Positions 33,137-42,343 of a stretch of 64,000 nt of DNA are shown here, piece by piece; the stretch's first letter is position 1, and each line of letters opens with the position of its first letter. A program made the translations under genes and the position numbers. The notes beneath the pieces were generated by a model. The model did not search any database, was not told the DNA's origin, and saw nothing but the letters and a program-made list of their open reading frames with translations. Source of the stretch: Ruegeria pomeroyi (GTDB taxonomy: Bacteria; Pseudomonadota; Alphaproteobacteria; Rhodobacterales; Rhodobacteraceae). The stretch is taken from assembly GCF_021405525.1 (NCBI RefSeq), contig NZ_JAGQAG010000001.1:2666001-2730000 (forward strand), in the 5' to 3' direction.

Positions 33137-33424
33137 TCAGGTCTTTCCTTGGTTGCTGACCGGGGTCGCCGCAACAAAATTAGACGCTCGGGAACGATGG
33201 CTCCCGCGAGTCGTTGAATTTCATCACAAATGCTGTTGCCCAAAAGCGAGCCAGCTTTTGGTGCTCATCCCGATCATTGGCATCATGTAAAGAGAATATA
33301 CCATAAAATTACGCCCCCTTAAAGGGCGAGACGTCACAACGACCCATTCACCCTTTCTGATCAGGGTCTTGAACCGATCCGCCCCGCCAAGGACCCGGGT
33401 CCGCGCGCGAATCGTTATATCGTT
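33137..33424. other. Noncoding region upstream of carD
   Basis: AT-rich in its middle. On the minus strand TATGGTATATTC near 33290-33305 looks like a -10 region for carD. A perfect hairpin CCAAAAGC / GCTTTTGG lies at 33240-33261 within the predicted leader. I see no gene here. Confidence 0.45.
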
Positions 33425-33763
33425 TCAGCCGCCCTCGCCGGGCGCCTCGGAGAAATACTTCTCCATCTTGCCGGACTCGCCGTCACGCTCTTCAGCGTCG
33501 GGCAGCGGGTCCTTCTTGGTCACGATGACCGGCCACATTTCGGAATACTTGCGGTTGAACTCGACCCATTGCTCCATCCCCGGTTCGGTATCGGGGCGGA
33601 TCGCATCAGCGGGGCATTCGGGTTCGCACACGCCACAGTCGATGCATTCGTCGGGATGGATGACCAGCGTGTTCTCGCCCTCGTAGAAACAGTCCACCGG
33701 ACATACCTCGACACAGTCGGTGTATTTACAGGCGATGCAGTTTTCGGTGACGACATAGGTCAT
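33425..33763 (-). CDS. fdxA: Seven-iron ferredoxin
   Basis: A 112-residue soluble electron carrier. Cluster ligands are seen in [21 protein letters not shown] and [12 protein letters not shown]; the CxxxxxxC spacing in the first motif marks a [3Fe-4S] site next to one [4Fe-4S]. The C-terminal 50 residues ([12 protein letters not shown] region) are the extension of the Azotobacter FdI type. The short gap to the S4 gene downstream allows co-transcription. Confidence 0.92.
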   Translation of the reverse strand: MTYVVTENCIACKYTDCVEVCPVDCFYEGENTLVIHPDECIDCGVCEPECPADAIRPDTEPGMEQWVEFNRKYSEMWPVIVTKKDPLPDAEERDGESGKMEKYFSEAPGEGG

Positions 33764-33898
33764 GAGCTGAATTCCACTGGTTCGTTGCCCGACTAGCTAA
33801 ATCAGAGTGGCGTGTTCTTCAAGGGAGGATCGCCCCTGGCGGCGTCCGGAAAGGCCGGGCATCCCGCCGCAGGCGGGTGAGGCGCGACAGCGTTCCGG

Positions 33899-34201
33899 TC
33901 AGGCTTCGGCGGGAGGAGCATCGTTTCGCTCCGCATCCAGATCGGTATACAGCGTTTGCGCCTCGGGCGCCGGGCCACGCCGTGTCCCCAGCGCCTCGAC
34001 CCGGATCACCCGGACCTGACGGCCCTGGCCAAAGGTCAGCACATCCCCCGGCCCCACCGCATGCGCCGGTTTCGAGACGCGATTGCCATTGACACGGATA
34101 CGCCCTGATCCGGCCGCCTCGGCTGCCAGCACGCGCGTTTTGAAGAAACGCGCGTGCCAGAGCCATTTGTCGATGCGCAGCCGGGTCGGCGCCTCTGTCA
34201 T
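33899..34201 (-). CDS. S4-domain RNA-binding protein (HslR-like)
   Basis: A 100-residue protein with an S4 domain at residues 7-60 (RIDKWLWHARFFKTRVLAAE; GRIRVNGNRVSKPAH). Relatives such as HslR bind stalled 50S subunits after heat stress. It starts 6 bases after the helicase stop, so the two are translated from one message. Confidence 0.87.
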   Translation of the reverse strand: MTEAPTRLRIDKWLWHARFFKTRVLAAEAAGSGRIRVNGNRVSKPAHAVGPGDVLTFGQGRQVRVIRVEALGTRRGPAPEAQTLYTDLDAERNDAPPAEA

Positions 34202-34207
34202 GACCGC

Positions 34208-37054
34208 TCAGTTGCCCTCTTTCAGCCCCATCAGCGCGGCGGCAAAGGGGTTGTCGGGGTCGATCGCCTTTTCCTTCTTCGGCGGGCGCGAGGAATAGGT
34301 CTTGGCGCCTTGCTGGCCGGGTTTGCCACCCTTGCCGCCCTGGGGCTTGCCATCGCGGCGGCGTCCGCCCTCTTGCGGCTTGCCACCGCGCGGGCGGTCC
34401 TTGGCGCGGCCTTCGCCCTGCCCCGGCTGGCCCCGGCCCTCGCGGCGCGGGCCACGGCCCTGCTGCTGGCGGGCGGCACGGGCCCAAGTGAAGGTGAAAA
34501 AGACCTCAAGCTCGAGCTCCGCGTCGGCGGCCTCTGCGGGGGTCTCTGCGGGGGCTTCGACCGGCTCCACTGGCACTGCCTCTGCCTCGGCGACCTCGGG
34601 TGCCGGGGCGGCCTCGGCTACGGTCCCCTCTGCCGGGGCGGCCGCTCCTTCGGCAGCACCCTCGACAGGCGCCGGTTTCACCTTGGCACGTTCGCCGCGC
34701 TCGGCCTTGTAGCCCAGCCCCTGCATCAGGTCGGCAAACTGCTCCAGCGTCATGCCGGTGATCGACAGCATGTCCGCCGTCGCCTCGAACCCGGCGCGGC
34801 TGTCCTTGGCGCGCAGCATGTCGGCCAGACGTTCCAGCATGTCGATGCGGATCGCCCGCTCGCCCGAGATGCGATAGCCGCACATCGTATCGACGCCCGG
34901 TTCGGCATCCTTGACCGACGGCACCGTCACCAGCCCCGGCGGCGGCGCCTCGGGGAATTCCGACAGGCCCCGGGCCAGCGACCACAGCACCAGCCGCAAA
35001 CGGGTCGGCGCCGGTTTCAGCAGGAGCGGCATGAAGATGGTGAACTGGCCAAAGCGGATGCCATGCTTGCGCAGGGCGCCACGCGCTTCCTGATCCAGAT
35101 CCTTGACCTCTTGCGCCACATCGGCGCGCGGCAGGATGCCGAAATTCTCGACCATGCGGAAGGCAAAGCCACGCGCCAGCCCGCTCAGCGCCTCGTCGCG
35201 TGACAGCGCGAGCAGCGGCTCGAACAGGGCCGCGATCTTGCGGTCGATGAAATGCTGCAGGCGGCGCTGCACCTTCTGTTCGACATCGGGGCCTGCGGCC
35301 TCGTCAACAAAGACCTCTACCTGCGGTTTCAGTGGATCGGCGCCGACGGTGAGCTTGCCCACCGCATATTCGCCCCACATCAGACCGCCCTGTTCGGTAA
35401 AGTCGATCTCGGTATCGGGTGCGTTATAGAACCGGTCGGCGCGCAGATGGAACTGCGGCGCCAGCGCCTGCAACGACGCCGATTTCAGCGCCTTTGCCTC
35501 GGCCCCCTGCGCGGACTTGTCCGGCATGAAGCGGAATCCCTCGAGACGGCCGACGAATTCACCTTCGACCGTCACTTCACCCTTGTCGTTCACTTCGGCC
35601 AAAAGGGCCTCCTTCTGCTTGAGCCGGCGCAGCAGCACGCTGGTGCGCCGGTCCACAAATCTCTGTGTCAGACGTTCATGGAGGGCGTCCGACACCCTGT
35701 CTTCTACAGCGCGGGTTTCGCCGCGCCAATGGCTTTCGTCACGAACCCAGCCGTTCCGCTGCGCGACATATGTCCACGTGCGGATATATGCCAGCCGTTT
35801 GGACAGAGTATCTATGTCCCCATGGGTGCGGTCGATGCGACGGATTTGCCGGGCCATGAAATCGTCGGGAATGGCCCCACGCTCGTGCAGATGACCAAAG
35901 ATCACCTGCAACAACCCGGCATGTTCCGCATGGCTGATACCGCGGAAATCCGGAATACGGCAGACATCCCAGAGCAGCCGGACCGAAGCGCCATCGCTGG
36001 CGCGGGCAATGACCTCGGCCTCGCCCGCCAGCGATTTCAGCGCCATCAGGTCGTCGGCCTCGCGCGCCTTGAGCAGGTGTTCGCCGCTTGGTGCCTCTTC
36101 CAGTGCGGAAATCAGCGCATCCACCGAGTTGAAGCGCAACGCGCTGTTGCGCCAGTTCAGTTTCCGGAGCGGGGTGAAGCGGTGCTCCATGATCGCCTGC
36201 GCCATCCCCTCGTCAAGCGGCCGCGCCTCGCCGGTCACACCAAAGGTGCCGCTGGCCATGCCACGCCCGGCCCGGCCCGCGATCTGGCCCAACTCGTTGG
36301 GCGCCAGAGGACGCATGCGGCGGCCGTCGAACTTGCTGAGCGCGGAAAAGGCCACATGGTCGATATCCAGGTTCAACCCCATGCCGATGGCATCGGTGGC
36401 GACCAGGTAGTCGACCTCGCCATTCTGATAGAGATCCACCTGCGCGTTGCGGGTGCGCGGGGACAGCGCCCCCATCACCACGGCAGCACCCCCTTTTTGG
36501 CGGCGGATCAGCTCGGCGATGGCATAGACGTTTTCGACAGAAAACCCGACAATGGCGCTGCGCGGTGGCATCCGGGTGATCTTTTTCGAGCCGGTATAGA
36601 CCAGCTGGCTCATCCGCTCGCGGCGGACGAACTGCGCCTCGGGCACCAGCGCCGCGATGGGTCCGCGCATGGTGTCGGAGCCCAGAAACAGCGTTTCGTG
36701 CAGCCCGCGCGCCCTGAGCAAGCGGTCGGTAAAAACATGGCCGCGTTCGGGATCGGCGCAGAGCTGGATTTCATCCACGGCAACGCAATCGGCGCCCAGC
36801 CCCTCGGGCATCGCCTCGACCGTGCAGACCCAATACTGGGTGCGCGGCGGCACGATTCGCTCTTCGCCGGTGACCAGCGCCACCACCGAGGGGCCGCGCA
36901 GCGCCACGATCTTGTCATAGACCTCGCGCGCAAGCAGGCGCAGCGGCAGGCCGATCACCCCCGTACGATGGCCCAGCATCCGTTCGATCGCGTAATGCGT
37001 CTTGCCTGTGTTGGTCGGGCCAAGGACGGCCACGATCCGCGTTGATCCGCTCAC
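34208..37054 (-). CDS. SUV3-like DExH RNA helicase
   Basis: A 948-residue superfamily 2 helicase. The ATPase core is at residues 8-330: GPTNTGKTHYA Walker A, DEIQ Walker B, GSDTMRG, then GMGLNLDI and QIAGRAGRG in the second RecA fold. It resembles mitochondrial SUV3, the degradosome helicase. The last 150 residues are a Pro/Ala/Glu-rich stretch and a Lys/Arg/Gly-rich tail (GKGGKPGQQG), probably RNA binding. It starts with GTG; no strong ribosome site is seen. Operon with the S4-domain gene. Confidence 0.9.
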   Translation of the reverse strand: MSGSTRIVAVLGPTNTGKTHYAIERMLGHRTGVIGLPLRLLAREVYDKIVALRGPSVVALVTGEERIVPPRTQYWVCTVEAMPEGLGADCVAVDEIQLCADPERGHVFTDRLLRARGLHETLFLGSDTMRGPIAALVPEAQFVRRERMSQLVYTGSKKITRMPPRSAIVGFSVENVYAIAELIRRQKGGAAVVMGALSPRTRNAQVDLYQNGEVDYLVATDAIGMGLNLDIDHVAFSALSKFDGRRMRPLAPNELGQIAGRAGRGMASGTFGVTGEARPLDEGMAQAIMEHRFTPLRKLNWRNSALRFNSVDALISALEEAPSGEHLLKAREADDLMALKSLAGEAEVIARASDGASVRLLWDVCRIPDFRGISHAEHAGLLQVIFGHLHERGAIPDDFMARQIRRIDRTHGDIDTLSKRLAYIRTWTYVAQRNGWVRDESHWRGETRAVEDRVSDALHERLTQRFVDRRTSVLLRRLKQKEALLAEVNDKGEVTVEGEFVGRLEGFRFMPDKSAQGAEAKALKSASLQALAPQFHLRADRFYNAPDTEIDFTEQGGLMWGEYAVGKLTVGADPLKPQVEVFVDEAAGPDVEQKVQRRLQHFIDRKIAALFEPLLALSRDEALSGLARGFAFRMVENFGILPRADVAQEVKDLDQEARGALRKHGIRFGQFTIFMPLLLKPAPTRLRLVLWSLARGLSEFPEAPPPGLVTVPSVKDAEPGVDTMCGYRISGERAIRIDMLERLADMLRAKDSRAGFEATADMLSITGMTLEQFADLMQGLGYKAERGERAKVKPAPVEGAAEGAAAPAEGTVAEAAPAPEVAEAEAVPVEPVEAPAETPAEAADAELELEVFFTFTWARAARQQQGRGPRREGRGQPGQGEGRAKDRPRGGKPQEGGRRRDGKPQGGKGGKPGQQGAKTYSSRPPKKEKAIDPDNPFAAALMGLKEGN

Positions 37055-37087
37055 CTGTCTGCCCCCTGCCCGGCCCGGTGCGGCGCG

Positions 37088-37657
37088 TCAGAGCGCCTGG
37101 CCCTCGATCCGGGATTTCAGTCGAGTCACGGCACTGGTTACTTCCTCGTGATGCGGATGTATAGCCAACGCCCGGGTATAGACGGCATAGGCCGTTTCAG
37201 GCCGCTCAAGCGCCTCGAAGATCAACCCAAGCCCAAAGATCGCATCATACTGGTTCGGGTTGAGCGCAAGCGCGCGCTCCAGATCGGCCACGGCGGCGCC
37301 ATAGAGGTCGGCGGCGAAATAGGCCGAAGCGCGGGCATGCCACCCCTCGGCGAAATCGGGCGCATGATCGGTCAAAGCCGTCAGATGTTCGATGGCGGCG
37401 GGGATATCCTGCGCCTCGAGCGCGTCGCGTCCACGCTTGAGCAGGAAATCGGCCGAGGCAGAGCCCGATTGTGCCCAAAGCGCCTGCAATTCGCGGTCGA
37501 TCTGACGCGCGCGCACGGGATCGGCCCCGACCAGTTCTTCCAGCAGGACGGCTTCGTCATTCGGCTCGACCTCCTGCGCCGACACCCCCCCGGAAATGGC
37601 GGATATCAGCCAGAGTGCCGCAACGATATCTTTGAGCTTTACAGGCAATGCGATCAT
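37088..37657 (-). CDS. Exported TPR-repeat protein
   Basis: A 189-residue protein with a signal peptide (hydrophobic residues 10-25, GGVSAQ cleavage region) and two to three tetratricopeptide repeats between residues 75 and 180 (AEGWHARASAYFAADLYGAAVADLERALALNPNQYDAIFG). A periplasmic scaffold is likely; no specific role is apparent. Divergent from the SCP2 gene across a region holding the palindrome at 37670-37683; ends 33 bases before the helicase gene. Confidence 0.85.
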   Translation of the reverse strand: MIALPVKLKDIVAALWLISAISGGVSAQEVEPNDEAVLLEELVGADPVRARQIDRELQALWAQSGSASADFLLKRGRDALEAQDIPAAIEHLTALTDHAPDFAEGWHARASAYFAADLYGAAVADLERALALNPNQYDAIFGLGLIFEALERPETAYAVYTRALAIHPHHEEVTSAVTRLKSRIEGQAL

Positions 37658-37669
37658 AACAGACCTTAC

Positions 37670-37683
37670 TTTAGCGCGCTAAA
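37670..37683. promoter_or_regulatory. Perfect 14-bp palindrome in a divergent promoter region
   Basis: TTTAGCGCGCTAAA, 13 bases before the TPR gene's ATG and 53 bases before the SCP2 gene. Candidate operator; no regulator gene is adjacent. Confidence 0.3.
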
Positions 37684-37736
37684 CGGCGTTGTCCACGAGG
37701 GCTGCGTCACGCCCCAAACAAAGACCGAGGAACACA

Positions 37737-38027
37737 ATGAGCGACACTCTTGAACAGGCCGCAGCCGAGCTGAACGAAAAGCTGTCTGGCGCCGGTTTCG
37801 ATGCCACAGCCAAATTCGCCATCGCCGATATGGGCGCGATCGTGTTGGATGGGTCGGGCGCCCGGGTCAGCGACGAAGAGGCCGATGTGACCCTGTCGGC
37901 GGATGCCGATACCTTTCAGCAGATCCTGTCGGGTGACCTGAACCCCACCGGCGCGTTCATGTCCGGCAAGCTGACCATCGACGGCGACATGGGCGTCGCG
38001 ATGAAACTGGCCTCGGTGCTGGCCTGA
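37737..38027 (+). CDS. SCP2 sterol-carrier-like lipid-binding protein
   Basis: A 96-residue single SCP2 domain (LSADADTFQQILSGDLNPTGAFMSGKLTIDGDMGVAMKL), which forms a hydrophobic pocket for fatty acyl chains. The ATG at 37737 gives a normal start. The stop overlaps the ATG of the next gene (TGATG), a lipase-like hydrolase, so the pair probably hands over or senses a lipid. Confidence 0.88.
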   Translation: MSDTLEQAAAELNEKLSGAGFDATAKFAIADMGAIVLDGSGARVSDEEADVTLSADADTFQQILSGDLNPTGAFMSGKLTIDGDMGVAMKLASVLA

Positions 38028-38989
38028 TGACCCTGACGCCGGCCCCCTTGTTCGAAGATGTGGCCGGCGGCCCCGCCGGTGGCGCGGCCCATTGGATGCA
38101 GACCTCGGACGGTCTGCGCATCCGCGCCGGTCATTGGCGCCCCGACGGCGAAGCGCGTGGCACCGTGCTGATGTTTCCCGGGCGCACCGAATATATCGAG
38201 AAATACGGCGATGCGGCGCGTGCCTTTGTGGCGCGCGGCTTTGCCATGCTGGCGGTGGACTGGCGCGGTCAGGGTCTGGCCGACAGGCTGCTGGAGGACC
38301 GCCGCCTGGGGCATGTGGTGAATTTCACCGACTTCCAGCGCGACGTCGCGGCGGCGGTGGAACTGGCCACCACACTCGAACTGCCGAAGCCCTGGTTCAT
38401 GGTCGGCCATTCCATGGGCGGCGCCATCGGGCTGCGCGCGGTGATGGAGGGGCTGCCGGTCGCAGCCTGCGCCTTTACTGGGCCGATGTGGGGCATTTTC
38501 TTTACCCCGGTGATGAAGCCGCTGAGCTGGATAACCGCCAATCTGGCTCCGGCCATCGGCATGGGGCACAAGCATCCCGCCACCACCACGTTGGAGCCAT
38601 ATGTGCAGGCGCAGGAATTCCAGGGCAATGCGCTGACCCGCGACCCGGCGATGTACGAGATGATGCGCGATCAGCTGGCCGCGCACCCGGAACTGGCGCT
38701 TGGCGCTCCCACCAATATCTGGCTGCGCGAGGCGCTGGCGGAATGCCGCGCACTGGAGAACCGCCCCTCGCCCGACCTGCCCTGCCTGACCTTCCTGGGC
38801 TCCCACGAGCAGATCGTCGACCGCAAGGCGGTGCGCGCCCGCATGGCGCGCTGGCCGCGTGGCGAACTGGTCGAGATCCCGGACGGTGAACACGAGGTGC
38901 TGATGGAGGCCCCAGAAGTGCGCGACCCGGTCTATGACCGGATGGCCGCCCTGTTCTCGGCACCGGACCGGTTGCAACGCAGCGCCTGA
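38027..38989 (+). CDS. Alpha/beta hydrolase, monoacylglycerol-lipase / lysophospholipase-like
   Basis: A 320-residue serine hydrolase: nucleophile elbow GHSMGG, oxyanion region FPGRTEYIEKYGDAA, VDWRGQGLADR strand turn, an Asp in the LGSHEQIVDRKA region, and His in DGEHEVL. This matches PldB-type lysophospholipases. Coupled to the SCP2 gene by a TGATG overlap. Confidence 0.88.
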   Translation: MTLTPAPLFEDVAGGPAGGAAHWMQTSDGLRIRAGHWRPDGEARGTVLMFPGRTEYIEKYGDAARAFVARGFAMLAVDWRGQGLADRLLEDRRLGHVVNFTDFQRDVAAAVELATTLELPKPWFMVGHSMGGAIGLRAVMEGLPVAACAFTGPMWGIFFTPVMKPLSWITANLAPAIGMGHKHPATTTLEPYVQAQEFQGNALTRDPAMYEMMRDQLAAHPELALGAPTNIWLREALAECRALENRPSPDLPCLTFLGSHEQIVDRKAVRARMARWPRGELVEIPDGEHEVLMEAPEVRDPVYDRMAALFSAPDRLQRSA

Positions 38990-39006
38990 CCGCGCGCTGG
39001 CACGCC

Positions 39007-39031
39007 CGAGAAAATTCGTCGAATTTTCTCG
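39007..39031. repeat. AAAATTCG palindrome, third copy
   Basis: CGAGAAAATTCG-N-CGAATTTTCTCG, perfect 25 bases, 18 bases after the hydrolase stop. Same core as in the elements at 18556 and 26192 but without the GGGGGC hairpin or the GAGTATTT tail. Confidence 0.7.
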
Positions 39032-39124
39032 CCGCCTGCCGCAAGCGCACACTCGCGGTCTTGCCGGTTGCGGTGGGCGGCTGCGCTCCTTAAGTGTGGG
39101 GCAACAAGCAAAGACGAGGCCCAC

Positions 39125-40945
39125 ATGTTTCACCTGCCCTTTCCCCTTCGCGACGCCAATGCCGGTTCCGGTTCCAAGGATCTCGGCAATCTGCCCGAAT
39201 GGGACCTGAGCGATCTTTATACCGGCGAGGACGCGCCGGAGTTGAAACGTGACCTCGACTGGCTGGAAACCGAATGCGCCGCATTCGCCGCCGATTACGA
39301 GGGCAAGCTGGCCGATCTGGATGCGGGCGCCCTGCTGACCTGTGTGCAGCGCAACGAGAAGATCAGCGCCGTCGCCGGGCGCATCATGTCCTTTGCAGGC
39401 TTGCGCTATTACCAGCTGACCATCGACGCGGGCCGGGCCAAGTTCATGTCCGACTGCCAGGAAAAGATCACCAATTTCACCACGCCGCTGGTCTTCTTCA
39501 CCCTGGAACTGAACCGGATCGAGGATGACGCTCTGGCCGCCCGCTTTGCAGAAAACGAAGAATTGGCCCGCTATGCGCCCGTGTTCCGCCGCATCCGCGC
39601 AATGAAACCCTATCAGCTGAGCGATGAACTGGAACGCTTCCTGCACGATCTGGGCGTGGTGGGCGACGCCTGGGAGCGGCTGTTCGACGAGACCATCGCC
39701 GGGCTCACCTTTGACATCGACGGCGAAGACCTGAACATCGAGGGCACGCTGAACCTGCTGACCGAGCAGGACCGGAGCAAGCGAGAGGCCGCCGCCCACG
39801 AACTGGCCCGCGTCTTTGGCGAGAACATCAAGACCTTCGCCCGCGTCCACAACACCGCCGCCAAGGAAAAGGAAGTGATCGACCGCTGGCGCAAGATGCC
39901 CAGCGCCCAGACCGGCCGTCATCTGTCCAACGACGTCGAACCCGAGGTGGTCGAGGCCCTGCGCGAGGCGGTGGTTGCCGCCTATCCCAAGCTGAGCCAC
40001 CGCTATTACGAGTTGAAACGCAAATGGCTGGGACTGGACCGCATGCAGGTCTGGGACCGCAACGCGCCGCTGCCGATGGAAGACACCCGCACCATCCCCT
40101 GGGCCCAGGCCGAGCGCATGGTGATGGAGGCCTATGACGCCTTTGATCCGCGCATGGGCGAGATCGCCGCGCCCTTCTTCTCCAAGGGGTGGATCGACGC
40201 GGGCGTGAAACCCGGCAAGGCGCCGGGTGCCTTTGCCCATCCCACCGTGACCGAGGTGCACCCCTATGTGATGCTCAACTATCTGGGCAAGCCGCGCGAT
40301 GTGATGACGCTGGCGCATGAGCTGGGTCATGGCGTGCATCAGGTGCTGGCCGCCGGTCAGGGCGAAATGCTCTCCTCGACCCCGCTGACACTGGCCGAGA
40401 CCGCAAGCGTGTTTGGCGAGATGCTGACCTTCCGCAAGATGCTGGAAAAGGCCGAGACCCAAGAACAGCGCAAGGTGCTGCTGGCGGGCAAGGTCGAGGA
40501 CATGATCAACACGGTGGTGCGCCAGATCGCGTTTTATGACTTTGAATGCAAGCTGCACGCCGCCCGCCGTCAGGGGGAACTCACGCCCGAGGATATCGGC
40601 GCGTTGTGGATGAGCGTGCAGGGCGAAAGCCTTGGGCCTGCATTCGACTTCATGGAAGGCTATGAAAGCTTCTGGGCCTATATCCCGCATTTCGTGCACT
40701 CGCCCTTTTACGTCTATGCCTATGCATTCGGCGACGGGCTGGTGAACGCGCTCTACTCGGTCTACGCCGAGGGCGCCGAAGGGTTCGAAGAAAAGTATTT
40801 CGACATGCTGAAGGCGGGCGGTTCCAAGCACCACAAAGAGCTTCTGGCGCCCTTTGGTCTGGATGCCAGCGACCCAAAATTCTGGGACAAGGGCCTGAGC
40901 ATGATCTCGGACATGATCGACGAGCTGGAAGCGATGGAGGGCTGA
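39125..40945 (+). CDS. pepF: Oligoendopeptidase F (M3 metallopeptidase)
   Basis: A 606-residue cytosolic zinc peptidase. The HExxH site is LAHELGHGVHQ near residue 398, with the third ligand Glu in LAETASVFGEM about 25 residues later. The C-terminal region ESFWAYIPHFVHSPFYVYAYAFGDG is typical. The ATG at 39125 is used because it opens the conserved N-terminus. It degrades short peptides. A U-rich terminator-like structure follows near 41017-41056. Confidence 0.93.
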   Translation: MFHLPFPLRDANAGSGSKDLGNLPEWDLSDLYTGEDAPELKRDLDWLETECAAFAADYEGKLADLDAGALLTCVQRNEKISAVAGRIMSFAGLRYYQLTIDAGRAKFMSDCQEKITNFTTPLVFFTLELNRIEDDALAARFAENEELARYAPVFRRIRAMKPYQLSDELERFLHDLGVVGDAWERLFDETIAGLTFDIDGEDLNIEGTLNLLTEQDRSKREAAAHELARVFGENIKTFARVHNTAAKEKEVIDRWRKMPSAQTGRHLSNDVEPEVVEALREAVVAAYPKLSHRYYELKRKWLGLDRMQVWDRNAPLPMEDTRTIPWAQAERMVMEAYDAFDPRMGEIAAPFFSKGWIDAGVKPGKAPGAFAHPTVTEVHPYVMLNYLGKPRDVMTLAHELGHGVHQVLAAGQGEMLSSTPLTLAETASVFGEMLTFRKMLEKAETQEQRKVLLAGKVEDMINTVVRQIAFYDFECKLHAARRQGELTPEDIGALWMSVQGESLGPAFDFMEGYESFWAYIPHFVHSPFYVYAYAFGDGLVNALYSVYAEGAEGFEEKYFDMLKAGGSKHHKELLAPFGLDASDPKFWDKGLSMISDMIDELEAMEG

Positions 40946-41268
40946 TGCCCAGCCCGCGCCACAGGGAGAAGATGCCTGTGGCGCGGCTCAGAACAGACTG
41001 AGCCCCGCAAGACAAAACCCCGCCAAAACCGCGAAAGATTTTGCCGAGGTTTTTTGCTCCTATCAACAGCTTGATTTTGGGTGGCTTGTCATCTTGTGAC
41101 AAAAACGACCGTTTTTGGCACTTGTCCTTTAGTGGAGTGCACCTCATGGTTGAGCTGACCAAATGCACTCGGTGCTGTATGTCCTCTGACAACTAAGCGA
41201 TAGACGGATTGCTGTGTCTCAAATATCTTAGCTTGCGGAACTGACAGTCAGCACATGAGACACCAGCC
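40946..41268. other. 323-base intergenic region between pepF and the histidine kinase
   Basis: First part: imperfect hairpin with CCCCGCCAAAA and TTTTGCCGAGG arms followed by TTTTTT, a probable pepF terminator. Then the palindrome CAAAAACG-AC-CGTTTTTG (41100-41117). The remainder is AT-richer than its surroundings and carries the nested repeat AGTGCA...TGCACT around 41135-41170. No coding sequence is seen. Confidence 0.6.
41100..41117. repeat. Left palindrome flanking the HWE kinase gene
   Basis: CAAAAACG-AC-CGTTTTTG, sharing the 14-base core AAAACGACCGTTTT with the right-hand copy at 42313-42334. Confidence 0.6.
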
Positions 41269-42243
41269 TTGGCATACAACTTTGAAGACGTTTTTCTAAG
41301 ATCGCCCGCGCCGACGATGATCCTGGACAGCGAGTTATGCTTCAAGGCAGCAAATCCAGCCTACCTGGAAATGGTGGGCAAAAAGTGGAACGATCTCTCT
41401 GACCAGTATGTCTTTGACGCTTTCCCGGAGGCTGAAGACAGGGTTGAGAGCATGAAAGCGATCTTCGAAGCCACCTTGGCGGGCGAAGAAACCTCAATCT
41501 CGGAGATACCTTTTCGGCTTTCGGTGGATGGGACGATCAAGGAGCAATGGTGGACGGCCCACCATGCACCCCTTCAAGGGCAGAATGAAACCGAACGCTT
41601 CATGATCCAGTTCAGCGAGAACGTCACCGATCAAGTAAAGCTACGTGAGATGCGAAATGCTCTGATGGGAGAGCTGCAGCACCGGGTCGGAAACCTCTTC
41701 TCCATAGTCTTTGCCATTGCGCGGCAGACTGGAAGAGCTGCTGCAACTGTTCCTGAGTTTCTCAAAGCCTTCGAAGAAAGGCTGACTTCACTCATCAAAG
41801 TCAACCAGCAGTTGGCGGGCAAGAGCTCGTCACAGGAAGACACCATTCGATCTGTCTTTGAATACCAGCTTGCCGTCCATGGGAAGGATGCCCTTCAACG
41901 GATCAGCATTGAGGGGCCAGAATACCCCCTTTCGATGGCGCAAGCTCAGTCCCTTTCGATGGCAGCTCACGAGCTTGCCACAAATGCCCTGAAGTACGGG
42001 GCGATTGGACACGAAGGGGGCAAGATAGAAATTTCTTGGAACGAGCTTCCAACCGGAGGCTGTCTACTTGAGTGGAAAGAGAGTGGCATTCCACTGCAGG
42101 AGAGATCGGACAAAAGCGGGTATGGTACGATGTTGCTAACGACCATCATACCTAGCCAGCTTGACGGTTCGGGCGTACGCGACTTCGACGGAAACACTTT
42201 CGTCTATAGACTGGAGATGGGCCCGACATCCTCACTTCGTTGA
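41269..42243 (+). CDS. PAS - HWE-family sensor histidine kinase
   Basis: A 324-residue soluble kinase. Residues 5-125 are a PAS sensor (SPAPTMILDSELCFKAANPAYLEMVG). The phosphoacceptor box is GELQHRVGNLFSIVFAIARQT, the N box HELATNALKYGA, and the WKE in CLLEWKESG is the signature that names the HWE group. The start is a TTG at 41269; the next in-frame ATG (41317) would cut the PAS domain. GC content is clearly lower than in neighbours and codon choice is less biased, suggesting acquisition. No response regulator is adjacent. Confidence 0.87.
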   Translation: MAYNFEDVFLRSPAPTMILDSELCFKAANPAYLEMVGKKWNDLSDQYVFDAFPEAEDRVESMKAIFEATLAGEETSISEIPFRLSVDGTIKEQWWTAHHAPLQGQNETERFMIQFSENVTDQVKLREMRNALMGELQHRVGNLFSIVFAIARQTGRAAATVPEFLKAFEERLTSLIKVNQQLAGKSSSQEDTIRSVFEYQLAVHGKDALQRISIEGPEYPLSMAQAQSLSMAAHELATNALKYGAIGHEGGKIEISWNELPTGGCLLEWKESGIPLQERSDKSGYGTMLLTTIIPSQLDGSGVRDFDGNTFVYRLEMGPTSSLR

Positions 42244-42312
42244 TGCCGAAGGATGGGAGAAGACCTACTCTGCAGATACTCCTATATGCTCTCGGTTGAG
42301 TGGCAAAGATCA

Positions 42313-42334
42313 GGCGAAAACGACCGTTTTCGCC
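42313..42334. repeat. Right palindrome flanking the HWE kinase gene
   Basis: GGCGAAAACG-AC-CGTTTTCGCC. Same core as 41100-41117; outer stem bases differ but still pair. Confidence 0.6.
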
Positions 42335-42343
42335 CCCCAGTCC

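Noticed and set aside
33191-33215. GGAAC-N16-CGTT, an EcfG-type general stress promoter pattern on the plus strand
   Set aside because: No plus-strand gene follows; transcription would only run antisense to fdxA. Such a short pattern is expected by chance.
37916-40834. Very long minus-strand open frame (about 970 codons) opposite the SCP2, lipase and pepF genes
   Set aside because: It is antisense to three genes with clear motifs and results from GC-rich third positions; its own translation has no recognisable fold.
41255-41299. ATG at 41255 as start of the histidine kinase
   Set aside because: It is in another frame and meets a stop within 15 codons; the TTG at 41269 keeps the PAS domain whole.
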